Shown: positions 1-5,590 of the stretch, in pieces
Layout: every line of letters begins with the position of its first letter
How positions within the stretch are numbered: position 1 is the first letter of the stretch
Assembly (NCBI GenBank): GCA_029264655.1
Contig: JARHZY010000100.1
Span: 1 to 6,795, forward strand
Direction of reading: 5' to 3'
Length of the DNA: 6,795 nt
Origin: Helicobacter sp.
GTDB lineage: Bacteria > Campylobacterota > Campylobacteria > Campylobacterales > Helicobacteraceae
Translations under genes and position numbers: made by a program
The notes under the pieces: generated by a model
What the model was told of the DNA's origin: nothing
The model's database searches: none
The model's input: the letters and a program-made list of their open reading frames with translations, nothing else

Positions 1-121
1 TAAAGATAGTAAAGCAGTAAGGGGTAAATGTAGGAATAATAAAATACTTGATGATAATACATTAGGTTTTATAGACGATTATTATGACAAGCCAGAAAAA
101 ATGAAAGAGTATTGCAAATAG
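1..121 (+). CDS. C-terminal end of a YwqK/MORN-variant repeat protein (partial, 5' end outside window)
   Basis: An open frame enters from the left edge (first full codon at 2) and ends at TAG 119-121, giving 39 visible residues, from KDSKAVRGKC to the final KEYCK. I identified it by comparison with the minus-strand repeat protein at the other end of the window. The tails align from KDS to EYCK with about 21 of 39 residues identical and one three-residue gap, and both keep a GKC and an EYC cysteine. The DNA match continues past the stop: 18 identical bases end at each stop codon, and 16 identical bases (127-142) follow in the 3' untranslated part. It is therefore a paralogue. The MORN-like repeats expected upstream are not visible, so their number and whether the gene is intact are unknown. 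NCBI-style names call this family 'YwqK family antitoxin'; that function is not shown here. Confidence 0.75.
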   Translation, partial: KDSKAVRGKCRNNKILDDNTLGFIDDYYDKPEKMKEYCK

Positions 122-142
122 CAATCATAAAGAAACTATAAG
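104..142 (+). repeat. Left copy of inverted paralogous 3'-end repeat
   Basis: Positions 104-121 (AAAGAGTATTGCAAATAG) and 127-142 (ATAAAGAAACTATAAG) recur exactly, in the same order, on the minus strand at 5590-5573 and 5563-5548. The spacing between the two blocks differs by four bases. Identity beyond the stop codon argues for duplication of the gene end, not only protein-level similarity. Confidence 0.75.
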
Positions 143-185
143 CAATGTTTTATAGTAAATAAGTTTAAATTTATCTTGATAGGCA

Positions 186-205
186 AAATACTTTATATAG
201 TATTT
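186..205 (+). terminator. Possible weak hairpin terminator after the left repeat gene
   Basis: AAATACT (186-192) and AGTATTT (199-205) form a 7-bp stem around a 6-base loop, 65 bp after the TAG of the left repeat gene. The stem has only one G-C pair and is followed by ATCTTC, not a T-run, so it is a poor intrinsic terminator and may be a chance palindrome. Confidence 0.2.
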
Positions 206-416
206 ATCTTCAAACAAATATAATATAAAAGTTTGATAATTAATAAGAGAAAAATAAGTATAATAATAAATAATATACAAAATAATAACTTAAAAATATA
301 TCCAATATAGTATATATTATTCCTATTTTTTATAAAATATTTTATAAAATCTACAATTTTTACCACATTATTTTATTATGCTTTCTATACAACAAAAAGT
401 ATTTAATAAATCACAA

Positions 417-428
417 TACAATTACAAT
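417..428 (+). promoter_or_regulatory. Candidate -10 boxes for leuS
   Basis: Two overlapping-phase TACAAT hexamers (417-422, 423-428) lie 24-35 bp before the leuS start. They resemble the TAnAAT -10 box of Campylobacterota sigma-70 promoters, which often lack a -35 box. Transcription would start near 430-436 with a very short leader. The call rests on position and resemblance only. Confidence 0.25.
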
Positions 429-440
429 AATAAACACTCT

Positions 441-445
441 AAGGA
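441..445 (+). promoter_or_regulatory. leuS ribosome binding site
   Basis: AAGGA at 441-445 is six bases before the ATG at 452, a good spacing. A closer ATG at 447-449 is only one base from AAGGA and is followed at once by TAA, so the start at 452 is chosen. Confidence 0.7.
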
Positions 446-451
446 TATGTA

Positions 452-2914
452 ATGCAAATAGCAAATGAAAACTATAACCCCGCTGCAATAGAATCTAAGT
501 GGCAACAAATCTGGCAACAAAAACATGCATTTGAGCCAAGTAGTGATTTCTCAAAACCCAAGAAATATATTCTCTCCATGTTTCCCTACCCAAGTGGGGC
601 AATCCATATGGGGCATGTGCGTAACTATTGTATAGGTGATGCAATGGCACGTTATTACCGCATGTATGGCTATAATGTTTTGCATCCAATCGGTTTTGAT
701 GCATTTGGTATGCCTGCTGAAAATGCTGCCATTAAACATAAAATTCACCCAAAAGATTGGACTTATAGCAATATGAAAGTTATGTTGCAAGAGTTACAGA
801 CAATGGGATTGAGCTTTTCGCAAGAAAGGGTGCTTGAGACTTGCGATCCAACATATAGTAAATACGAACAAGAATTTTTTATTAAAGCATGGCAACAAGG
901 CTTAGTATATCGCAAAAAAGCTTTCCTTAATTGGTGTCCAAACGATTTAACCGTGCTTGCAAATGAGCAAGTTATTGATGGCAAATGTTGGCGTTGTGAT
1001 ACTCCCGTGGTGCAAAAAGAAATGTATCAATACTATCTCAAAATTACAGATTATGCAGAAGAGCTTTTAAATGATTTGGCAACCTTAGAAGGTAAATGGC
1101 CACAACAAGTATTAAGTATGCAACGCAATTGGATAGGCAAATCAGAGGGATTATCTTTTTCGTTCCAATTAAGCGAAGATTCTCAAGCGATGCTAGACAA
1201 TAATATAACAACACTTGATGTTTATACAACGCGTCCTGATACAATTTATGGAGTAAGCTATTGTGTAATTGCCCCTGAACACGCCATAGTAGATAAACTT
1301 ATAGAAAAAAATATATTATCTAAAGATGATATTGCTACAATCTTACATATCCGCAACCAAGCAGAAAAAGAACGTTCAAAAGCCAATAAAGAAGGCATTG
1401 TATTACCAATTTATGTTATCCATCCACTCACACAAGCTAAAATACCTGTATGGATTGGTAATTTTGTGCTTATGAGTTATGGTAGTGGAGCGGTTATGAG
1501 TGTGCCAAGCCATGATGAAAGGGATTTTGAATTTGCAAAAAAATATAATTTAGTGCTACTCCCCGTTATAGAGCAAAAAGGTGAATATGATGGATTAAAT
1601 AAGCCTAATACAGAAGATGGAATCTTATGTAATAGCGATATGTTTTCTGGATTACATAGCAAGGAAGCACGGGCAAAAATAATACAGCTTTTTGAAGAAA
1701 AAGGTATAGGCAAAAAGACTATAAATTACAAACTAAGAGATTGGGGTATTTCACGCCAACGTTATTGGGGGACACCAATACCACTTATTCATTGCCCGCA
1801 ATGCGGAGTTGTTGAATCAGATATATTGCCTGTTGCACTACCTGAAGATATTGCAATAACAGGCGAGGGTAATCCACTTGAAAAACATGCCACTTGGAAA
1901 TATGTGCAATGCCCAAAATGTGGCACAGATGCCATACGCGAAACAGATACAATGGATACTTTCGTAGAATCTAGCTGGTATTTTCTCCACTATACTACAC
2001 CAAAAGCCTTACGCTATACGCAAGCGTTTTGTGCAGAATCTTTACAATATTTTATGGAAGTTGATGAATATATAGGTGGGATTGAGCATGCTATTTTACA
2101 CCTTTTATATGCCCGATTCTATACAAAAATGCTTAGAGATTTAGGCTATATTACTTTTAGCGAACCTTTTTTGCACCTTTTAACACAAGGTATGGTATTA
2201 AAAGATGGGGTAAAAATGTCAAAAAGTCTTGGCAATGTTGTTGAACCGCGTCATATTATAGAAGCTTATGGTGCTGATACTGCACGTTTGTTTATCTTAT
2301 TTGCAGCACCATCATCTTATGCACTTGATTGGAATGATAATAGCGTTGTAGGTTGCTATAAATTTATTTGCCGTCTTATTGATAGAAAAGTGCGTGTGCA
2401 AAAAACAAATAAAATGCCAAAAATCAATACACAAACACTCAATAAAGATTCTAAAAATGCACGGCTTAAAGTATATGAAGCATTGCAAAAACAACAAAAT
2501 ATATTTAATAAAAAGATTGATGGCTATCCTTTTAATGTAGTTATTGCTGCATGCATGGAAGCACATAACGCATTATCAGCACAAAATGATGATATGGTTT
2601 TTACTGAAGGATATTTTATCTTGCTGCATATTTTGGAGAATTTTATCCCACATATTGCAAGTGAGCTTAGTGAAGAATTATTTGGATTAGCAAATTTTGC
2701 ACCAATTACTATCGATAATGGAGCATTTGAACAAGATGAAATTATCTATGCTGTTAGTGTCAATGGAAAAAAACGCGGTGAAATCACAATGCATACTCAT
2801 GCATCTAAAGAAGAAGTAATTACACAGGCTAAAATTGCAGTGCAAAAATGGCTAGTAAGTGATATTAAAAAAGAGATTTATGTGCCAAATAAATTAGTCA
2901 ATTTTGTATTGTAG
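452..2914 (+). CDS. leuS: Leucyl-tRNA synthetase (LeuRS), complete
   Basis: This cytoplasmic class I synthetase charges tRNA-Leu with leucine using ATP and edits mischarged amino acids. The 820 residues show the family landmarks in order: the HIGH box as HMGH (52-55, after PYPSGAI); a zinc-type cysteine group at C162, C179 and C182; and the CP1 editing domain with TTRPDTIYG (259-267) and GSGAVMSVPSHDERD (344-358), which keeps the conserved threonine stretch and aspartates. Then come DWGISRQRYWG (430-440), a second cysteine set C448/C451 with C487/C490, MDTFVESSWY (501-510), EYIGGIEHA (539-547), and KMSKS at 588-592. The helical anticodon-binding region and a C-terminal domain with NGKKRG (771-776) follow. 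QGMVLKDG runs straight into VKMSKS, so the leucine-specific insertion found there in E. coli LeuRS is absent; this helps explain 820 residues against about 860 in E. coli. The gene appears to stand alone, with a 707-bp gap before the next confident gene. Confidence 0.98.
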   Translation: MQIANENYNPAAIESKWQQIWQQKHAFEPSSDFSKPKKYILSMFPYPSGAIHMGHVRNYCIGDAMARYYRMYGYNVLHPIGFDAFGMPAENAAIKHKIHPKDWTYSNMKVMLQELQTMGLSFSQERVLETCDPTYSKYEQEFFIKAWQQGLVYRKKAFLNWCPNDLTVLANEQVIDGKCWRCDTPVVQKEMYQYYLKITDYAEELLNDLATLEGKWPQQVLSMQRNWIGKSEGLSFSFQLSEDSQAMLDNNITTLDVYTTRPDTIYGVSYCVIAPEHAIVDKLIEKNILSKDDIATILHIRNQAEKERSKANKEGIVLPIYVIHPLTQAKIPVWIGNFVLMSYGSGAVMSVPSHDERDFEFAKKYNLVLLPVIEQKGEYDGLNKPNTEDGILCNSDMFSGLHSKEARAKIIQLFEEKGIGKKTINYKLRDWGISRQRYWGTPIPLIHCPQCGVVESDILPVALPEDIAITGEGNPLEKHATWKYVQCPKCGTDAIRETDTMDTFVESSWYFLHYTTPKALRYTQAFCAESLQYFMEVDEYIGGIEHAILHLLYARFYTKMLRDLGYITFSEPFLHLLTQGMVLKDGVKMSKSLGNVVEPRHIIEAYGADTARLFILFAAPSSYALDWNDNSVVGCYKFICRLIDRKVRVQKTNKMPKINTQTLNKDSKNARLKVYEALQKQQNIFNKKIDGYPFNVVIAACMEAHNALSAQNDDMVFTEGYFILLHILENFIPHIASELSEELFGLANFAPITIDNGAFEQDEIIYAVSVNGKKRGEITMHTHASKEEVITQAKIAVQKWLVSDIKKEIYVPNKLVNFVL

Positions 2915-2920
2915 GGATAT

Positions 2921-3007
2921 ATGCACAACCTAACAAATCCATTATTTAATGGAAAGCGATATTGCACTATATATAAGCAGTTTATATGCTTTTGTGATTT
3001 TTATTAA
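2921..3007 (+). CDS. Possible 28-residue small ORF directly behind leuS
   Basis: ATG at 2921 is seven bases after the leuS stop. It is preceded by AGGGAT (2913-2918), which overlaps the leuS TAG and could act as a Shine-Dalgarno for coupled translation. The frame ends at TAA 3005-3007. The peptide begins MHNLTNPLFNGKRYC, contains three cysteines and ends aromatic-rich (CFCDFY). I do not recognise it. Its 3' part overlaps the possible leuS terminator, which argues against it. It could be a remnant of a former operon partner or chance. Confidence 0.15.
   Translation: MHNLTNPLFNGKRYCTIYKQFICFCDFY
2971..3003 (+). terminator. Possible leuS terminator
   Basis: Two mutually exclusive stems are possible: ATATAA/TTATAT (2971-2976 with 2982-2987) or AAGCA/TGCTT (2975-2979 with 2987-2991). 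The second is followed by a T-rich run, TTTGTGATTTTTATT. Position 60-90 bp after the leuS stop suits a terminator, but the stems are short and A/T-rich. Confidence 0.3.
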
Positions 3008-3069
3008 CTGATTATAGGAGAGTTCAATATTTCTATGTCTTTATTTGTTGCTTTTTATAATTAATATAG

Positions 3070-3093
3070 AAAAAGGCTTTAACTCTATAAGCC
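3070..3093 (-). terminator. Candidate minus-strand intrinsic terminator
   Basis: Read on the minus strand, GGCTT (3093-3089), a 9-base loop and AAGCC (3079-3075) are followed immediately by TTTTT (3074-3070). The stem is only 5 bp but has three G-C pairs, rare in this gap. It points away from leuS and would end a leftward transcript from the 3100-3300 area, where no confident gene exists. It may end a small RNA, or be chance. Confidence 0.35.
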
Positions 3094-3314
3094 CATTAAA
3101 AATCCCATAGTATGCCTTTTGTATCACTATGTTGTATCATAAAAATATGGATAATACTCTTAAAGCTGCTTTTATAGGGAAAAAGTTTGCTTGCATTACA
3201 TAAAATAGTAAAACATAAATTTAATAAAGTGAAATAAAGTGTTTTATGCTTATACACACTCGCTTTATATATTCTAAGCAACAAAGATTTTATTATTGTA
3301 TTGCAATAAATGTT

Positions 3315-3323
3315 TGTTATAAT
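3315..3323 (+). promoter_or_regulatory. Extended -10 promoter box with no obvious gene
   Basis: TGTTATAAT at 3315-3323 matches the TGnTATAAT extended -10 consensus exactly, the usual strong promoter form in Helicobacter and Campylobacter. Transcription would start near 3330, about 290 bp before the acetyltransferase ATG, with only the 3378-3395 hairpin and tiny ORFs between. It could drive a small RNA, give the acetyltransferase a long leader, or be non-functional. Confidence 0.4.
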
Positions 3324-3590
3324 ATCTTTTATAGTTTATACTTTTGTATTTTTGTGTTAAGCAATTCGCATATGTGCTATGTTCAACCTAACATATATAA
3401 AACTCTAAAAGACTACTATTTATAGAATATTCATAAATTGTCTATTTATCATATAATATACATTCTTGTGTATTAAGCATATTACACTAAATATTATCTT
3501 GCTAAAGTTTTTAATCTCTTTAATATGATAGCATTATTACCTTATTTCCTTACGGAGTTTTTTAAGATTCCATAAAACACAAAAATAAGA

Positions 3591-3596
3591 TATAAT
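3591..3596 (+). promoter_or_regulatory. Promoter -10 box of the acetyltransferase gene
   Basis: A perfect TATAAT hexamer lies 25 bp before the ATG at 3622, with A/T-rich DNA upstream and no clear -35 box, as is usual for the housekeeping sigma factor in this group. The start point would be near 3603, leaving a leader of about 19 bases that includes the Shine-Dalgarno. Confidence 0.55.
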
Positions 3597-3611
3597 ACTT
3601 GAATATATAAA

Positions 3612-3617
3612 AAGGGA
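3612..3617 (+). promoter_or_regulatory. Ribosome binding site of the acetyltransferase gene
   Basis: AAGGGA at 3612-3617 lies four bases before the ATG at 3622, and no other in-frame start nearby has a comparable site, so it fixes the start. Confidence 0.6.
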
Positions 3618-3621
3618 ATTT

Positions 3622-4878
3622 ATGAAAAAATCACAAATTAAACAAGAGCTTACATTGCGACAGCTCACAACACAAGATATTGAAGAGTTTAATGGGCTTT
3701 TACGCTATGCTTTTCAGGTTACGCAAAAAGATCTTTTTACTTTTGGCTGGAATAATGCTGCTATTAAACAATCAAAATATCCTATTTTGCAAAATGCTTA
3801 TGTGCTAGGCTGGTTTAATAAAGAAAAACTTGTATCACAGATAGCACTCTATCCCATGCAAATAAACATTTATAATACCATCTTTGAAATGGGTGGTATT
3901 ACTGGTGTTGCAACCTATCCTGAATACTCTGGCATTGGCTTGATGGCGGATTTAATGAAAGAGATTCTTACCACAATGCGTAGCAATAAACAAAGTATCT
4001 CTTGTCTTTATCCGTATTCTATCCCCTATTATCGTTCGCGTGGCTGGGAGATTATAAGCGATAAAATGACTTTTAATATAAAAGATAACCAAACACCAAA
4101 AGTCCCTCGCGTAGATGGTATGATACAAAGAGTTGATTGCGATCATAAAGACTTAATCGCCCTGCATGATGAATTTGCACGAAAAACACATGGTTGCCTT
4201 ATCCGCAATAAACTTGCGTGGGATGAATATTGGCGTTGGGATGTAGAAGATGAAATGGTGGCAATCTATTATGATAGTAATGATAAGCCAACAGGCTATA
4301 TTGTCTATCTACTTGAAGATGATATTTTTAACATTAAAGAGCTTGTTTATCTCAATAAAGAAGCACACTATGGGATATGGGGCTATATTAATGCACACCA
4401 ATCAATGTTTGATAAGGTAAAAGGTGCAAATTATAGTAACCATAATCTCGCATTTCTTTTAGAAGATGGGCATATTAAAGAAACAACGCAACCCTATATT
4501 ATGGCACGCATTGTTGATGTATCGCAATTCTTATCACAATACCCTTTTGATTCTATTAACTTTGCAGTTATACTTTGTTTTCTTGTGTATGATCCTTTGC
4601 TTGAATGGAATAATAAGCAGTTTATATTGCATTACACACCAAATGGGAAGCATATAGAAACTATCCCAAAAGATACGCATTATATACCCAAACATAACAC
4701 ATATATACCAATCCATAGATTAAATATTGATATCCAAACACTAACAACAATGCTTATGGGTTATAAACGACCACTTTATTTACGCCAGATAGGCAGATTT
4801 GAAGCAGATGATATGACAATTAATATTTTAGAAGAAATCATCCCTGAAGGAAAAGCTTATTTTAGTGATTATTTTTAG
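3622..4878 (+). CDS. Eis-like GNAT-family N-acetyltransferase with SCP2-type C-terminal domain
   Basis: A 418-residue protein, the usual length for the Eis-like family (about 400). Members use acetyl-CoA to acetylate amines; in mycobacteria Eis modifies aminoglycosides and host proteins. The substrate here is unknown. The N-terminal GNAT domain covers roughly residues 10-150, with LVSQIALYP (70-78) as a core strand and the acetyl-CoA motif in GGITGVATYPEYSGIG (91-106). SCLYPYSIPYYRSRGWEI (127-144) matches the 'LYPFSxPFYRxxGY' segment of the family. A second degenerate GNAT-like part spans about 150-290, and from PYIMARIVDVSQFL (291-304) a sterol-carrier-like C-terminal domain follows, with MGYKRPLYLRQIGR (379-392). 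It ends in phenylalanine (SDYF); in Mtb Eis the C-terminal Phe carboxylate takes part in catalysis. The motif has S103 where many GNATs carry Arg before G-x-G. No signal peptide is seen. Gaps on both sides suggest a single-gene unit, possibly acquired. Confidence 0.85.
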   Translation: MKKSQIKQELTLRQLTTQDIEEFNGLLRYAFQVTQKDLFTFGWNNAAIKQSKYPILQNAYVLGWFNKEKLVSQIALYPMQINIYNTIFEMGGITGVATYPEYSGIGLMADLMKEILTTMRSNKQSISCLYPYSIPYYRSRGWEIISDKMTFNIKDNQTPKVPRVDGMIQRVDCDHKDLIALHDEFARKTHGCLIRNKLAWDEYWRWDVEDEMVAIYYDSNDKPTGYIVYLLEDDIFNIKELVYLNKEAHYGIWGYINAHQSMFDKVKGANYSNHNLAFLLEDGHIKETTQPYIMARIVDVSQFLSQYPFDSINFAVILCFLVYDPLLEWNNKQFILHYTPNGKHIETIPKDTHYIPKHNTYIPIHRLNIDIQTLTTMLMGYKRPLYLRQIGRFEADDMTINILEEIIPEGKAYFSDYF

Positions 4879-5572
4879 TATAATCTTATTTATAGCTATA
4901 TATCATTTAATTTATAAGAGTGATTACTCTTACTCTATCTCATTACTTTACATTATAGAGTTGCATATTGCCATTACAGAATAATTGCTATCAAGTTTCT
5001 TTGCCAAAGCTACTCTTTTTATAAATATATTTTATGTGAGTAATAGGCTAATAAATTAATGCGATTGTATAGTTATTGTATTTTTAGAATCTCTTTTTAC
5101 TCTATTTGGCTTTAGATTTTAAAAACCTATTCATAGGGAATATTATTTTTATAAAAAACTTTTTCTTTTACTTGATAATTCTATAATAAATTTAGCATTA
5201 TATTTATATCTTATAGATAGTGCTAGAAGAATCTTATATTTGTGCAATAATAAATATTTCATATGAGATAAATTTTAGTTTTATTTATACTTTTTTAGGT
5301 TTATTGGCATGAATCTGCATAAATAGCTAAACTTTGATAAGATTAAAAGTTGTTGGTAGCATGGCATACTTCAATACATAGCATTATTAGATTCTAAGGT
5401 TTATTGCTATAAAACTATATTAAACTATAAATCTTTCACTATATAATATGATTAGAATCTAGATTTATTTGTTATAAGCTCTATTAATATAAGCTTTTTA
5501 TAGTGCCATAAGAATCTATACCTATGCTCTTAAGATAAAGTTTCTCACTTATAGTTTCTTTATAATAACTTA
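4879..5572. other. Long gap between the two convergent genes
   Basis: These 694 bp separate the acetyltransferase stop from the minus-strand repeat-gene stop. I find no ORF of useful length with a Shine-Dalgarno on either strand. It holds the hairpin at 4915-4932, the duplicated 3' flank of the repeat gene (5548-5563) and several AGAATCT/AGATTCT words (near 5085, 5228, 5389, 5453 and 5510), which are common in Helicobacter DNA. No convincing terminator for the repeat gene is visible. It may be decayed sequence. Confidence 0.5.
4915..4932 (+). terminator. Hairpin after the acetyltransferase gene, possible terminator
   Basis: TAAGAGT (4915-4921) and ACTCTTA (4926-4932) form a perfect 7-bp stem with a 4-base loop, 37 bp after the acetyltransferase stop. 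It is followed by CTCTATCTCATTACTTT, which is pyrimidine-rich but lacks a true T-run, so termination would be weak. The symmetrical stem could also be read from the minus strand, where no T-run follows either. Confidence 0.35.
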
Positions 5573-5590
5573 CTATTTGCAATACTCTTT
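5548..5590 (-). repeat. Right copy of inverted paralogous 3'-end repeat
   Basis: On the minus strand, AAAGAGTATTGCAAATAG (5590-5573) and ATAAAGAAACTATAAG (5563-5548) repeat exactly the blocks at 104-121 and 127-142. The first covers the last codons and the stop; the second is in the 3' untranslated DNA. The copies face each other across about 5.4 kb. Confidence 0.75.

Larger units (their letters stand above)
122..451. other. AT-rich intergenic spacer between repeat-protein end and leuS
   Basis: This 330-bp stretch is almost all A and T and contains no supported gene on either strand. Besides the duplicated 3' flank (127-142) it holds a hairpin at 186-205 and a 22-bp perfect AT-only palindrome at 328-349. 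Two TACAAT boxes at 417-422 and 423-428 could be the leuS -10. A TATAAT at 219-224 has no obvious target, and such words are expected by chance at this composition. Confidence 0.6.
2915..3621. other. Long gap between leuS and the acetyltransferase gene
   Basis: No protein gene of normal size is supported in these 707 bp on either strand. Listed separately are a possible leuS terminator (2971-3003), a 28-codon ORF right behind leuS (2921-3007), a minus-strand terminator (3070-3093), a plus-strand extended -10 box (3315-3323) and the acetyltransferase promoter (3591-3596). A further hairpin, TATGTT/AACATA with a 6-base loop, lies at 3378-3395. Another TATAAT is at 3452-3457. The gap may hold a small RNA or decayed genes; neither can be shown from sequence alone. 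Confidence 0.55.

Noticed and set aside
495..2566. Minus-strand ORFs of 66-84 codons inside leuS
   Set aside because: They are shadows of a complete, well-conserved synthetase gene, with no family resemblance and no start signals.
3129..3203. Plus-strand 24-codon ORF in the leuS-acetyltransferase gap
   Set aside because: It has no Shine-Dalgarno and no recognisable relatives, and its length is expected by chance.
3096..3284. Minus-strand 62-codon ORF just upstream of the minus-strand terminator
   Set aside because: It needs a TTG start without a Shine-Dalgarno and I do not recognise the protein. The nearby terminator is suggestive but not enough to call a gene.
3952..4716. Short ORFs on both strands inside the acetyltransferase gene (3952-4146 -, 4466-4657 +, 4534-4716 -)
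   Set aside because: They lie within a supported gene in other frames and have no independent evidence.
5149..5262. Minus-strand 37-codon ORF, Lys/Leu-rich, in the gap before the repeat gene
   Set aside because: There is no Shine-Dalgarno, and the composition is what random A/T-rich DNA gives.
4879..5572. Toxin partner of the YwqK-type protein
   Set aside because: No ORF of plausible size with start signals exists on either strand on this side. A partner, if any, would lie beyond 6795.
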